Assembly (NCBI GenBank): GCA_021845595.1
Contig: JAJZVV010000008.1
Location: 62,001 to 126,000, forward strand
Source of the DNA: Pseudomonadota bacterium
GTDB taxonomy: Bacteria > Pseudomonadota > Alphaproteobacteria > Acetobacterales > Acetobacteraceae
Direction of reading: 5' to 3'
DNA length: 64,000 nt
Shown: positions 26,814 to 36,935 of the stretch, one piece after another
Layout: each line of letters starts with the position of its first letter
Position numbering within the stretch: the first letter of the stretch is position 1
Notes under the pieces: model-generated
The model's input: only the letters and a program-made list of their open reading frames with translations
Databases searched by the model: none
Told to the model about the DNA's origin: nothing
Translations under genes and position numbers: made by a program

Positions 26814-27143
26814 TCACGACCGGGGACGCACCACCTCGCCGATCAGCTCCTGCAGGCGCTCGCGCGCGACGGCGAGGGCTTTTCTGCCGTCGGCGGTGGC
26901 GACATAGACGCGCCGCGGACGCCCGGCCTTGCCCGTCGTGTCCGCGCGCGACGTGAGATAGCCGCGCGCCTCCATCGCCTGGAGCATCGGGTAGAGCGTA
27001 CCGGGGCTGATCCTGTAGCCGTGTTTCGACAGTTCCTCGATGATCCACTGACCGTAGACCTCGGTCTCCGCCGCATGATGGAGCACATGCAGGCGCACGA
27101 AGCCGGCGAGCAGGTCGTGATACTCCAAGGTCCGGGTTGCCAT
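26814..27143 (-). CDS. PadR-family transcriptional regulator
   Basis: A 109-residue winged-helix repressor with LHVLHHAAETEVYGQWIIEELSKHGYRISPGTLYPMLQAMEARGYLTS, the classic PadR recognition-helix block, and a short C-terminal dimerisation helix. It is divergent from chrA. PadR genes next to chrA are a known arrangement in proteobacteria, and a palindrome lies immediately upstream of its start codon. It likely represses its own gene and chrA. Confidence 0.85.
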   Translation of the reverse strand: MATRTLEYHDLLAGFVRLHVLHHAAETEVYGQWIIEELSKHGYRISPGTLYPMLQAMEARGYLTSRADTTGKAGRPRRVYVATADGRKALAVARERLQELIGEVVRPRS

Positions 27144-27158
27144 TATCGAAAATCGATA
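27144..27158. promoter_or_regulatory. Palindromic operator candidate between padR-like gene and chrA
   Basis: TATCGA-AAA-TCGATA (27144-27158) is a perfect 6-bp inverted repeat with a 3-bp spacer, directly abutting the start codon of the PadR gene and inside the padR-chrA divergent region. It is a plausible autoregulatory site. Confidence 0.5.
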
Positions 27159-27227
27159 TTACAAGCGCGATGACAGGCCCATCCCGGCGCCAAGCCGGAC
27201 CGGAGCCGCAGGAACGGAACCCCAGCG

Positions 27228-27392
27228 ATGCAACGAGTGCTGTCCACAGGCGCGTCGAGCGGGTCGGTCTCCATCCGGCGGTCGGTCGGCCTCGTCGTCT
27301 TCGTTGCGGAAGGCGTCTGTAAACTCTGGTTTCCGGGCATACTCGGCGCCGGCCGCTTTGCCAATATCGGCCGGCCGCGGGCGGCGCGGTGA
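27228..27392 (+). pseudogene. Truncated DoxX-family remnant in the chrA leader
   Basis: A 54-codon frame from ATG 27228 (GGAACGGA upstream) encodes RRSVGLVVFVAEGVCKLWF and PGILGAGRFANIGRP, then stops. This is the first membrane helix and the conserved LGxGRFxKIGxP block of DoxX-like membrane proteins (normally ~130-150 residues), which are frequent neighbours of ChrA. Everything after IG(I)P is missing, and the stop codon overlaps the chrA GTG (27389). The most likely explanation is a deletion fusing the start of a doxX gene to the chrA start; a short coupled leader peptide is the alternative. Confidence 0.6.
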
Positions 27393-28597
27393 GCATCCGC
27401 GCCGTGCAGGGCCGGCGCCATCCCGGCTCACCGCTCGAAATCCTGCGGATTTTCGCCAGGCTCGGCGTCACCTGCTTCGGCGGCCCGATCGCCCATATCG
27501 GGTATTTCCGCGATGAGTTCGTGATCCGCCGCCAATGGCTCGACGAATCCGCCTTCGCCGACCTCGTCGGGCTCAGCCAGTTCCTGCCCGGCCCGGCGAG
27601 CAGCCAGGTCGGGTTTTCGGTGGGGTTGATGCGCGGCGGCTATCTCGGGGGCTTGGCCGCCTGGCTCGGGTTCACGCTGCCATCGGCGCTCGCGCTGGTG
27701 CTGTTCGCGTTCGGCGCGGCCGCCCTGCACGGGGCTGCGGGCGAGGGCCTGCTGCACGGGCTGAAGCTCGTCGCGGTGGCGATCGTCGCGCAGGCGGTCC
27801 TCGGCATGGCGCGAAGCCTGTGCCCCGACCGACCTCGCGCATCGATCGCCACGCTCGCGCTCGTGCTGATGATGATCGCGCCGGGATCCGTGAGCCAGGT
27901 CACCGCGATCGCGCTCGGGGCCGGTGCCGGGCTGGTGCTCTGCCGCGGCACCGCCCTGCCGATCTCCGACACCGCCGCGATGCCGATCTCCCGCCGCATG
28001 GGCGTGGTGTTCCTGGCCGCATTCGGTGCCCTGCTCGCCCTGGCGTTCGTTCCCGCCGACGACAGCCTCGTCGCGCTGTTCGGCGCCTTCTACCGGTGCG
28101 GCGCGCTCGTTTTCGGCGGCGGCCATGTGGTGCTGCCGCTGCTGCGCGATGCCGTCGTGGCGCCGGGCTGGGTTTCGGACAGCGCCTTTCTGGCCGGCTA
28201 TGGCGCGGCGCAGGCCGTTCCCGGCCCGCTGTTCACCTTCGCCGCCTATCTCGGCGCCCTCGCCACCATCCGGCCCGGCGGCGCCAGCGACGCCGCGGTC
28301 GCGCTGCTCGGCATTTTCCTGCCGGGCATACTCATCCTGATGGGCACTTTGCCGTTCTGGCACGAATTGCGCGCACGCACGGGTGCGCGGGCCGCGATGG
28401 CGGGGGTCAACGCCGCCGTCGTCGGGCTGCTGGCGGCGGCGCTCTACAGCCCCGTCTTCACCAGCGCGGTGCACACCGGGCCGGACTTCGCCGTGGCAGC
28501 GGCCGGCTTCGTGCTGCTGGTGGTGTGGCGAGCGCCGCCGCTGCTCGTCGTGCTGGCCTGCGCCGCCGCCGGCGTCGGCCTCGGAATGGCGGCATAG
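27389..28597 (+). CDS. chrA: Chromate transporter ChrA (CHR family)
   Basis: A 402-residue two-domain (long-chain) CHR protein with 10-12 membrane segments. Each half carries a CHR signature: ARLGVTCFGGPIAHIGYFRDE plus LSQFLPGPASSQVG in the first, and FGGGHVVLPLLRDAV plus AQAVPGPLFTFAAYLGA in the second. Members export chromate driven by the proton-motive force, though some have other anion substrates. The GTG at 27389 overlaps the stop of the DoxX remnant. Likely regulated by the divergent PadR protein. Confidence 0.9.
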   Translation: MSIRAVQGRRHPGSPLEILRIFARLGVTCFGGPIAHIGYFRDEFVIRRQWLDESAFADLVGLSQFLPGPASSQVGFSVGLMRGGYLGGLAAWLGFTLPSALALVLFAFGAAALHGAAGEGLLHGLKLVAVAIVAQAVLGMARSLCPDRPRASIATLALVLMMIAPGSVSQVTAIALGAGAGLVLCRGTALPISDTAAMPISRRMGVVFLAAFGALLALAFVPADDSLVALFGAFYRCGALVFGGGHVVLPLLRDAVVAPGWVSDSAFLAGYGAAQAVPGPLFTFAAYLGALATIRPGGASDAAVALLGIFLPGILILMGTLPFWHELRARTGARAAMAGVNAAVVGLLAAALYSPVFTSAVHTGPDFAVAAAGFVLLVVWRAPPLLVVLACAAAGVGLGMAA

Positions 28598-28689
28598 GCC
28601 GGGCCGGCCGCGGCTTGCGGCGGGACGAAATTCTGCGCCAAATCGCGCCGACCGCGGGCTGCCGCACCCCATCCGAGGCGCAATCGATC

Positions 28690-29481
28690 ATGGACATCAC
28701 GCAGGCACGCGCTGCCTCCGAGCTTCTGGTTCGCCACTGGCGCGACGGCACGGCGGTCGACGCCCTGCCGGCGACGCTGCGCCCGGCCGGGCGGGCGGAG
28801 GCCTATCTCGTCCAGGCGCAGCTCGAAACCATCAGTGCGCGGCCGCTGATTGGCTGGAAGATCGCGGCCACCAGCGCCGCCGGCCAGGCGCATATCGGCG
28901 TCGATGGCCCGCTCGCCGGGCGCCTCTTGGCGGAAATGGTGCACGCCGACGGCGCCACCCTGACGTTCGGCGGGAACCGGATGCGCGTGGCCGAGGCCGA
29001 ATTCGCCTTCCGCATCGGGCGGGATCTGGCGCCGCGCGCCACGCCCTACAGCGTCAGCGACGTGCTCGACGCCGTCGCCGCGCTGCACCCCGCCATCGAG
29101 GTGCCGGATTCGCGGTTCGCCGATTTCGCCAAGGTCGGCGCGGCACAGCTGATCGCGGACAACGCCTGCGGACACCAGTTCGTGCTCGGTCCCGAGGCGC
29201 CGGCGACGTGGCGCGACCTCGACCTCGCCGCGCACCCCGTCATCGGCCGGGTCGGAACGCGGCTCGAGCGCGAGGGCCGCGGCGCGAATGTGCTGGGCGA
29301 CCCGCGCCTCGCGCTGGCTTGGCTCGCCAACGAGCTGTCGCGTTACGGCATGACGCTCGCCGCCGGGCAGATCGTGACCACGGGAACTTGCCTCGTGCCG
29401 CTGGAGATCGGCCCGGGCGACGCGGTCTCGGCCATGTTCGGCGCGCTCGGGCAGGTCGGGCTCCGGTTCGCGAACGCCTGA
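28690..29481 (+). CDS. 2-keto-4-pentenoate hydratase / 2-oxo-acid decarboxylase family (MhpD-like)
   Basis: A 263-residue member of the fumarylacetoacetate hydrolase-like MhpD/DmpE/DmpH group: IGWKIAATSAAGQAHIGVDGPLAGRL, then the metal-binding EAEFAFRIGRDL and HPAIEVPDSRF, and LNELSRYGMTLAAGQIVTTGT-type C-terminus. These Mg-dependent enzymes hydrate 2-hydroxypentadienoate or decarboxylate oxalocrotonate in aromatic meta-cleavage. No other meta-pathway gene is nearby, so its substrate here is unknown. The ATG at 28690 was chosen over a much longer open frame that is only the antiphase of chrA. Confidence 0.82.
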   Translation: MDITQARAASELLVRHWRDGTAVDALPATLRPAGRAEAYLVQAQLETISARPLIGWKIAATSAAGQAHIGVDGPLAGRLLAEMVHADGATLTFGGNRMRVAEAEFAFRIGRDLAPRATPYSVSDVLDAVAALHPAIEVPDSRFADFAKVGAAQLIADNACGHQFVLGPEAPATWRDLDLAAHPVIGRVGTRLEREGRGANVLGDPRLALAWLANELSRYGMTLAAGQIVTTGTCLVPLEIGPGDAVSAMFGALGQVGLRFANA

Positions 29482-29597
29482 GGCCCGCTATGCGCGGCCG
29501 CATCACGCGCTTGTGCGCCGCCCCGGCCTCGCCGTAGTCTCCGGCCACCGCGCCGCAGGACAGACACGCCGGCGCGTCAAACCGGGGGAAACCATCC

Positions 29598-30182
29598 ATG
29601 GCTATCGCACTCCACCCTGCCGTCGATCACGGCATCAAGCCGGCCGCCGAAGGCTTCGCCGGTGGCTCGCTCGTCTGCAAATGCGCCAGCGACCCGGTCG
29701 AGGTCGTGATCAAGAGCCAGTCGGCGCACAACCACATGTGCGGCTGCACGCGCTGCTGGAAGCCGGCCGGCGCCGTGTTCTCGGTCGTCGCCGTGGTGCC
29801 GCGCGACAGTCTCAGCATCACGCGCAATGCCCACAAGCTCGCCATCGTCGATGCCAGCGCCACCATCCAGCGCCATGCCTGCAAGGGCTGCGGCGTGCAT
29901 ATGTACGGGCGCATCGAGAATACCGGGCATCCATTCTACGGCCTCGATTTCGTCCACACCGAGCTGTCGCCGCAGCAGGGCTGGGCGGCGCCCGGCTTCG
30001 CCGCCTTCTGCTCCTCGGTCATCGAAGCCGGCTTCGATCCGGACCGCATGGGCGAAGTGCGCGGGCGCATCCGCGAGCTCGGGCTCGAGCCCTATGACTG
30101 CCTGTCGCCGCCGCTGATGGATTATATCGCCACAAAGCTCGCCGAAGCCTCGGGCAAGCTCCGGACAATGCACGTCGCCTGA
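29598..30182 (+). CDS. gfa: S-(hydroxymethyl)glutathione synthase / glutathione-dependent formaldehyde-activating enzyme Gfa
   Basis: A 194-residue zinc protein of the Gfa family, which promotes condensation of formaldehyde with glutathione ahead of its oxidation. The zinc ligands are visible as Cys27/Cys29, Cys48-x-Cys50-x2-Cys53 ([14 protein letters not shown]) and Cys95-x2-Cys98 ([14 protein letters not shown]). Length is normal. A GGGGGAAACC site precedes the ATG at 29598. No adhC/frmA neighbour is present. The gene ends in a shared hairpin with the convergent methyltransferase. Confidence 0.9.
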   Translation: MAIALHPAVDHGIKPAAEGFAGGSLVCKCASDPVEVVIKSQSAHNHMCGCTRCWKPAGAVFSVVAVVPRDSLSITRNAHKLAIVDASATIQRHACKGCGVHMYGRIENTGHPFYGLDFVHTELSPQQGWAAPGFAAFCSSVIEAGFDPDRMGEVRGRIRELGLEPYDCLSPPLMDYIATKLAEASGKLRTMHVA

Positions 30183-30196
30183 GCGCCCCTCGATCC

Positions 30197-30226
30197 CGCC
30201 ACGCTCCGGCCTCCCGGAGCGTGGCG
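30197..30226. terminator. Bidirectional hairpin terminator between gfa and the methyltransferase gene
   Basis: CGCCACGCTCCGG (30197-30209) and CCGGAGCGTGGCG (30214-30226) form a perfect 13-bp stem with a 4-nt loop, centred in the 49-bp gap between two convergent genes. Confidence 0.75.
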
Positions 30227-30231
30227 TCGCC

Positions 30232-30816
30232 TCAGCGCCGGAGCAGGATCGCCGGCTGCTCACGCCCGATCGCCGAGTGCGCGACAAGGTCCGGGAGATG
30301 GTCCGGCCAGATCCAGAGTTCGGCGGCGAACAAAGCGCGCATCGCGGTCAGATCGCAGTGGAAGGGCGGGCCGCCCTCGGTCCCGGTCTGCATGAACAGC
30401 GCGAACAGGCGCCCACCCGGGCGGAGCCAGCGGGCCAGCCGCGCCGCGTAATCCGCCCATAGCGCCGGCGGCAGGGCGCAGAGGCAGGTCTGATCGTAGA
30501 TCAGGTCGAACGGCGCCGGCGGCTCCCAGGTGAAAAGATCGGCGACCAATGCCTCGCCGCCGGTGCCCTTGAGGAATTCCTGCTGAACCGCGACCGCGCT
30601 GGGCGCGGCATCGACGATCGTGACACTGAAGCCCGCTTCGGCGAGGCGCAGCGGTTCCCGGCTGCGGCCGGCGCCGGGCACCAGCACGCGGCCCGGCGGG
30701 GCGAGCGCGCCGCTTTCGCGCCAGGCGATGAAGCTCGGGTGCAGGCCTTGCCGCTCCCAGCCGGTCCGGCCCTCGCGGTAGCGGCCTTCCCAATCGATCG
30801 CCTGTGTCTGGTTCAT
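30232..30816 (-). CDS. SAM-dependent methyltransferase, thiopurine methyltransferase (TPMT) type
   Basis: A 194-residue class I methyltransferase. The N-terminus WEGRYREGRTGWERQGLHPSF is the TPMT-family signature, followed by the SAM motif RVLVPGAGRSREPLRLAEAGF, VTIVDAAPSAV and FDLIYDQTCLCALPP. Bacterial relatives methylate tellurite/selenite or thiols and halides; which applies is not evident. It is convergent with gfa. Confidence 0.85.
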   Translation of the reverse strand: MNQTQAIDWEGRYREGRTGWERQGLHPSFIAWRESGALAPPGRVLVPGAGRSREPLRLAEAGFSVTIVDAAPSAVAVQQEFLKGTGGEALVADLFTWEPPAPFDLIYDQTCLCALPPALWADYAARLARWLRPGGRLFALFMQTGTEGGPPFHCDLTAMRALFAAELWIWPDHLPDLVAHSAIGREQPAILLRR

Positions 30817-30837
30817 CGCTCCGCCTCCGGGATGGGA

Positions 30838-31593
30838 TCAGCCGCCTGACAAGGATGGACCCGGCGATGCGCCAGCCGGCGGGGATGGGGCCGGCGAGGA
30901 TGGAGCCGGTGGGGGTATGGGCTGCTGAGATGGGGACGCGGGGGCACTCGCCGGCGGCGGGCTGGCCGCGTCGGCCGCGGGCGCGGCTGAAGCCGGCGCC
31001 GGCGCAGTGGCGGAAGCCGCCGGGGCCGGTGCGAGCGGCGTCGGCGCCGCCGCGCCGGACGGCTTGGGTTCGGCCTGACCGGCCGCCTTGTCCTCGGATT
31101 TCTGATCGAGATTGACCGTATAATCCGGCACCAGCCGCGCCTGATTACCGCCGATCACGAGCACGTGCTGGCCGAGCGCCAGCGGTGTGGGATCCTTCTG
31201 CGTCACCGAGACCAGGTCGCCGTTGGTCTTGCGCACGATGTATTCGTAGGCCGAGGTGTCGCTCACCGTATGCTCCACCCCGGCGCCGACCAGCCCGCCG
31301 ATGACCGAGCCGCCGACGGCCCCGAGCGCGGTGCCGAGCGCCCCGCCCGGCGTCTGCGACCCCGCCGCGCCGCCGATCGTGCCGCCCGCCGCGCCACCGG
31401 CCAGCGCACCGGTGGTGCCGCCGAGGCTGACATCGACCTTGCGCGCGCCGATGACGATGCCGCGGTCGACCTTGTTCACCTGCTGCACGGCGGTGCCGGA
31501 ATAGGTGTCGGGCGAGATGTCCGGCGCGCATCCGGCCAGGACGGCGACAAGACAGGCGCCGGGCACGAGGCGCCAGGAGAGGATCCGGGTCAC
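30838..31593 (-). CDS. Outer-membrane lipoprotein with glycine-zipper domain (SlyB/PcP type)
   Basis: A 251-residue lipoprotein. The chosen GTG (ending 31593) places a signal sequence LVPGACLVAVLAGC directly before the lipidated Cys; an ATG ending at 31653 in the same frame is possible and would add 20 residues. The mature part holds TGALAGGAAGGTIGGAAGSQTPGGALGTALGAVGGSVIGGLVGAGVEHTV-like glycine-zipper helices, then a SlyB-style beta region (YEYIVRKTNGDLVSVTQKD...LGQHVLVIGG). The last ~80 residues are an unusual Pro/Ala/Ser-rich low-complexity tail absent from SlyB. Such lipoproteins help maintain envelope integrity. Confidence 0.8.
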   Translation of the reverse strand: MTRILSWRLVPGACLVAVLAGCAPDISPDTYSGTAVQQVNKVDRGIVIGARKVDVSLGGTTGALAGGAAGGTIGGAAGSQTPGGALGTALGAVGGSVIGGLVGAGVEHTVSDTSAYEYIVRKTNGDLVSVTQKDPTPLALGQHVLVIGGNQARLVPDYTVNLDQKSEDKAAGQAEPKPSGAAAPTPLAPAPAASATAPAPASAAPAADAASPPPASAPASPSQQPIPPPAPSSPAPSPPAGASPGPSLSGG

Positions 31594-31763
31594 GCGGCGG
31601 GAACCATGTTCTGTGGGACGGACGCGCCAGAGATAGGCGCTCGCCGCGCGCATGTCACCCCGCCGCGGGCATAGCCCGGAAGGGCGTGACCCTGCCGCAA
31701 CGCTGCGCTATGAGGCGCGGTCCGCGCCGGTGCCCAGGCGCGGCCTGAGGGGGACCTGTCCGC

Positions 31764-32989
<1,226 letters not shown>

Positions 32990-32993
<4 letters not shown>

Positions 32994-33808
32994 GCCGAAT
33001 CGCAGCCCGCTTCGCCGCCCTCGTCAGCGAGGGACGCGGGGCGCTAATCCCCTTCGTCGAGGCATTCGACCCCGACCGCGAGACCTCGATGGCCCTGCTC
33101 GCCGGCATGGCTTCGGCCGGGGCGGACCTGATCGAGATCGGCGTCCCCTTCACCGACCCAATGGCCGACGGGCCGACCATCCAGGCCGCCGGCAAACGCG
33201 CGCTGGCCGCCGGCGCCAAGCTGGGGCGCATTCTCGACATGGTGCGCGAATTCCGCCGCGCCGACGCGACGACGCCGATCATCCTGATGGGCTATCTCAA
33301 TCCCATCCTCGCCTACGGCCCGCCGCGCTTCTGCGCCGATGCCGCCGGCGCCGGCGTCGATGGGCTCATCATCGTCGATCTCCCCTCCGAGGAGGCCGAC
33401 CTGATCGCCGCCGACGCCGCCCGCCACGGGCTCGACATCATCCGCCTCGTCGCGCCGACCACCGACGACGCGCGCCTGCCCAAGGTCCTCGCCGGCAGCT
33501 CCGGGTTCATCTACTACGTCTCCATCACCGGCATCACCGGCACGCGCACCGCAAGCGAGGCCCAGCTTGCCGCCGCGGTGCCGCGCATCCGCCGCGTCAG
33601 CCCGCTGCCCATCGCCGTCGGCTTCGGCGTGCGCTCGCCCGAGCAGGCGGCAACGGCGAGCCGCGTGGCCGATGGCGCCGTGGTCGCCTCGGCGCTGATC
33701 GAAACGCTCGCCGGTGATCTGGACGCCGAAGGACGGGCGCGGCCGGGCACCGTCGGCAAAGTGCTCGCGCAGGTGCGCGCGCTCGCCGACGCGGTCCGTG
33801 CGGGTTGA
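32990..33808 (+). CDS. trpA: Tryptophan synthase alpha chain TrpA
   Basis: A 272-residue TIM-barrel subunit that cleaves indole-3-glycerol phosphate and channels indole to TrpB. The catalytic Glu and Asp lie in [19 protein letters not shown], with [22 protein letters not shown] and the phosphate site [15 protein letters not shown] and [11 protein letters not shown]. The GTG at 32990 overlaps the trpB stop by 4 bp. accD starts 10 bp after its stop. Confidence 0.95.
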
Positions 33809-33818
33809 GAGGACTGCG

Positions 33819-34697
33819 ATGAACTGGCTCACCGAATTCGTCCGCCCCAAGATCCGCACCCTGCTCGGCCGGCGCGATGTGCCGGACAATCTCTGGGTGC
33901 AATGCCCGGCCTGCGAGCAGATGATTTTCCAGCGCGAGCTGGAGAAGGCGCTGAAGGTCTGCCCGCACTGCGCCCACCACATGCGCGCCGGCGCCGCCGA
34001 GCGCCTGGCCTGGACGCTCGACGAGGGCTACGCGCCGATCGAGCTGCCCAAGGCGCCGGCCGACCCGCTGCGGTTCCGCGACACCAAGCGCTACGCCGAC
34101 CGGCTGCGTGAGGCGCGGGAGAAAACCAGGCACGACGACGCCATTCTGGTCGCGCCCGGCACCATCGAGGGCCAGAAGGCCGTGGTCGCGGCGATGGATT
34201 TCGAGTTCATGGGCGGCTCCATGGGCGCCGCCGTGGGCGAGGGTCTGCTCGCCGCCGCCCGCCTCGCGGTGCTGCAGGACGCGCCGCTCGTCGTCTTCAC
34301 CGCCTCGGGCGGGGCGCGGATGCAGGAGGGCGCGATCAGCCTGATGCAGATGCCGCGCACGGTGATCGCGACCCGGCTGGTCAAGGAAGCTGGCCTGCCG
34401 GTGATCATCGTCCTCACCGACCCGACCACCGGCGGCGTGACGGCGAGCTTCGCCATGCTCGGCGACATCCAGATCGGCGAGCCGGGCGCGCTGATCGGCT
34501 TCGCCGGGGCGCGCGTGATCGAGCAGACGGTGCGCGAGAAGCTGCCCGAGGGCTTTCAGCGTGCGGAATATCTCCACGAGCACGGCATCCTCGATCTCGT
34601 CGTGCCGCGTGCCGAGCTCAAGGCGACGCTGGCACGGCTGATCGGACTGCTGCGGGTGCGCCAGATCGAGACCGCCGCGGTGGACGCCACGGCGTGA
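33819..34697 (+). CDS. accD: Acetyl-CoA carboxylase carboxyltransferase beta subunit AccD
   Basis: A 292-residue subunit of the carboxyltransferase that makes malonyl-CoA for fatty-acid synthesis. The N-terminal zinc ribbon has Cys29, 32, 48 and 51 (CPACEQ and CPHC). The crotonase-fold core shows FMGGSMGAAVGEGL, ASGGARMQEGAISLMQM, TDPTTGGVTASFAMLGD and GFAGARVIEQTVREKLPEGFQ. It sits between trpA and folC, the order found in most alphaproteobacteria. The folC start overlaps its stop. Confidence 0.95.
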   Translation: MNWLTEFVRPKIRTLLGRRDVPDNLWVQCPACEQMIFQRELEKALKVCPHCAHHMRAGAAERLAWTLDEGYAPIELPKAPADPLRFRDTKRYADRLREAREKTRHDDAILVAPGTIEGQKAVVAAMDFEFMGGSMGAAVGEGLLAAARLAVLQDAPLVVFTASGGARMQEGAISLMQMPRTVIATRLVKEAGLPVIIVLTDPTTGGVTASFAMLGDIQIGEPGALIGFAGARVIEQTVREKLPEGFQRAEYLHEHGILDLVVPRAELKATLARLIGLLRVRQIETAAVDATA

Positions 34698-35971
34698 GTG
34701 GCCGCGTCGAGGCGATCGTCGCGCGGCTGCACGCGCTGCACCCGCGCCTGATCGACCTCAGCCTGCACCGTCTCGAGGCGCTGCTCGCCCGTCTCGGCCA
34801 TCCCGAGCGAAGGCTGCCGCCGGTGATCCACGTCGCCGGCACCAACGGCAAGGGCAGCGTCTGCGCCGTCCTGCGCGCCATCGGCGAAGCGGCGGGGCGG
34901 CGCGTGCATGTCTATACCTCGCCCCATCTCGTCCGCTTCAACGAGCGCTTCCGCCTGGCCGGGGCGTTGGTGGACGACGCCGCGCTGGAGGCGACGCTGG
35001 CGGAGGCGGAGGCGGTGAATGCCGGCGCGCCGATCACCGTCTTCGAAATGATCACCGCCGCCGGCTTCATGCTGTTCGCGCGCGTGCCGGCCGATCTGCT
35101 GGTCCTGGAGGTCGGGCTCGGCGGCCGTTTCGACGCGACCAACGTCGTCCCCGCCAAGGCCGCCGCGGCCATCACCTCGATCTCGCTCGACCATCGCGAG
35201 TTCCTCGGCGACACGCTGGCCGCGATCGCCTTCGAGAAGGCCGGCATCATCACCCCGGGCACGCCCGCCGTCACCGGAACCCAGACGCCGGAGGTGCTCG
35301 CGGTGCTGGATGCGGCGGCAGCGGCGGCGGGCTCGCGCCTCGCCGCGCGCGGCCGCGAATGGGTTGCCGAACCGCGCCCGGACGGGTTCGCGTTCCGCGA
35401 TGGCGCCGGCACGCTGTCCCTGCCGCCGCCGGGGCTGCTCGGCCGCCACCAGATCGACAACGCGGCCATCGCCATCGCCGCCCTGCGCGCGGCCGGGCTC
35501 GGCATTGCGGAGGCGGCGATGGCCGAGGGCGTCGCGCGCGCCATCTGGCCGGCAAGGCTACAGCGCCTGAGCGGACGCCTGGCCCGCCTGCTGCCGGAAA
35601 CGATGGAGCTGTGGCTCGATGGCGGCCACAACCCTGGCGCCGGCGCGGCGCTCGCCGCCCAGCTCGACGACTGGGCGGAACGGCCGACGCTGCTCGTCGT
35701 CGGCATGAAACAGGGCAAGGACGCGGACGAGTTCCTCCGCCCGCTGCTGGCGCGCGCCGCGAGCGTGTGGGCGGTGGCCGAACCGGGGCAGCACCTCGCC
35801 ATGCCGGTGGAGGCGGTGGTGGCGGCGTCCGGCGGACTGGCGCAGCCCGGGCCGACCGTCGCCGACGCGCTCGGTGCCATCGCCGCGCGCGGCGGAACGG
35901 CGCGGGTGCTGATCTGCGGCTCGCTGTTCCTCGCCGGCGAGGTGCTGAAACAGGATGGCGATGGGCTCTGA
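34694..35971 (+). CDS. folC: Bifunctional dihydrofolate synthase / folylpolyglutamate synthase FolC
   Basis: A 425-residue Mur-ligase-type ATPase that adds glutamate to dihydropteroate and folates. The P-loop GTNGKGSVCAVL starts at residue ~49. YTSPHLVRFNERFRLAG, LEVGLGGRFDATNVV, ITSISLDHREFLGDTLAAIAFEKAGI and LDGGHNPGAGAAL are the family blocks. The start is a GTG at 34694 overlapping accD (GTGA). The glycosyltransferase gene begins 17 bp before its stop. Confidence 0.94.
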   Translation: MSGRVEAIVARLHALHPRLIDLSLHRLEALLARLGHPERRLPPVIHVAGTNGKGSVCAVLRAIGEAAGRRVHVYTSPHLVRFNERFRLAGALVDDAALEATLAEAEAVNAGAPITVFEMITAAGFMLFARVPADLLVLEVGLGGRFDATNVVPAKAAAAITSISLDHREFLGDTLAAIAFEKAGIITPGTPAVTGTQTPEVLAVLDAAAAAAGSRLAARGREWVAEPRPDGFAFRDGAGTLSLPPPGLLGRHQIDNAAIAIAALRAAGLGIAEAAMAEGVARAIWPARLQRLSGRLARLLPETMELWLDGGHNPGAGAALAAQLDDWAERPTLLVVGMKQGKDADEFLRPLLARAASVWAVAEPGQHLAMPVEAVVAASGGLAQPGPTVADALGAIAARGGTARVLICGSLFLAGEVLKQDGDGL

Positions 35972-36884
35972 GGCGCACCCGGCCGATGCCGCGCGCTTGG
36001 ACATCCAGCCGGCCGATGCCGGCCGTTGGGCGATCCTCAACGGTTTCGGCCGCACCCTCGGCGACAGTCTGATCGGCCTCACCGCGCTCGCCGCCGCGCG
36101 CGCGCACCTGCCGCCCGACCCGGTGCTGTTCCGCCTGCCCGGCCTCGCTCCGGTGCAGCAGGCGCTCTATCACACCGCCGGCGCCGCGGTGCGCGACCTG
36201 CCCTGGGAGGCGGCGCTGCCCGGCCGGCCCTTCGCGCCGTCGGCTGGCTTCGCCCGCGTGATCGAGCTGCGCGACTTCGCCTACGATGCCGCCTTTGCCC
36301 GCACCAGCATGGTCGATTTCTTCCTCGCCCGCCTCGGCCTCGACCCCGCCGCCGTGCCGCCGGCCGCCAAGCGCAACACCTGGCTCGCCGAGCGTCTCCG
36401 TCCCGCACCGCCGCGCGGCTTGGCGCCGGGCTACACGCTGGTCTGCCCGAACGCCGCCGGCGCGCTGCGGCAGATGCCGGCGGAAATCCACGACGCCATG
36501 CTGACGCGCCTCGCCGACGAGGGGCCCGTCGCCACCCAGGGCGAGGTGCCGGCCGCGCTGGCGCACCGCGTCCACGCTTTGGGCCCGGCCGCGACGCTGG
36601 CCGAACTGTGCGGGCAAGTGGCGGCGGCGCGGCGTGTCGTTTCCACCGACACCGCCATGGTCCATCTCGCCGACGCCTTTTCGGTCCCCTGCCTCGCCGT
36701 GTTCCCGACCCACGATCCGGCCTGGCGGGTGCGCGACTATCCGCACTGCGTCCCGGTCGCACTCGCCGCAGACCTGCCGCGCGGGCTGGAATTCCCGCGC
36801 GGGCCGGCGGATCTGGCGGCGGCGCGGGCGGCATGGTTCGCCATCCCCCTGCCCGCGCTGCTCCGCTCCACCGGCGCCGGGTGA
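35955..36884 (+). CDS. Glycosyltransferase family 9 (heptosyltransferase-like)
   Basis: A 309-residue GT-B protein resembling LPS heptosyltransferases. The N-terminal AILNGFGRTLGDSLIGLTALAAARAH corresponds to the acceptor-domain start (usually GDxLLxTP). The C-terminal donor domain has PNAAGALRQMPAEIH, then the GT9 signature RRVVSTDTAMVHLADAFSVPCLAVFPTHDPAWRV. The usual S/T-G-H stretch of this motif reads STDTAMVHLADA, so the nucleotide-sugar site is intact. It overlaps folC by 17 bp. ATG 35955 or 35961 could be the start. Its role in cell-surface glycan is inferred. Confidence 0.75.
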   Translation: MAMGSEAHPADAARLDIQPADAGRWAILNGFGRTLGDSLIGLTALAAARAHLPPDPVLFRLPGLAPVQQALYHTAGAAVRDLPWEAALPGRPFAPSAGFARVIELRDFAYDAAFARTSMVDFFLARLGLDPAAVPPAAKRNTWLAERLRPAPPRGLAPGYTLVCPNAAGALRQMPAEIHDAMLTRLADEGPVATQGEVPAALAHRVHALGPAATLAELCGQVAAARRVVSTDTAMVHLADAFSVPCLAVFPTHDPAWRVRDYPHCVPVALAADLPRGLEFPRGPADLAAARAAWFAIPLPALLRSTGAG

Positions 36885-36935
36885 CCAGCGAGCCGGAACG
36901 GCCGCGACCGACGGCCGCAAACGAAGGAACCGTCC

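Noticed and set aside
27535..29481. A long frame through chrA into the hydratase gene
   Set aside because: The part inside chrA is a shadow; homology to MhpD-type hydratases begins at the ATG at 28690.
31654..31763. trp leader/attenuator upstream of trpB
   Set aside because: No Trp-codon-rich leader ORF or competing hairpins are visible in the 110 bp available.
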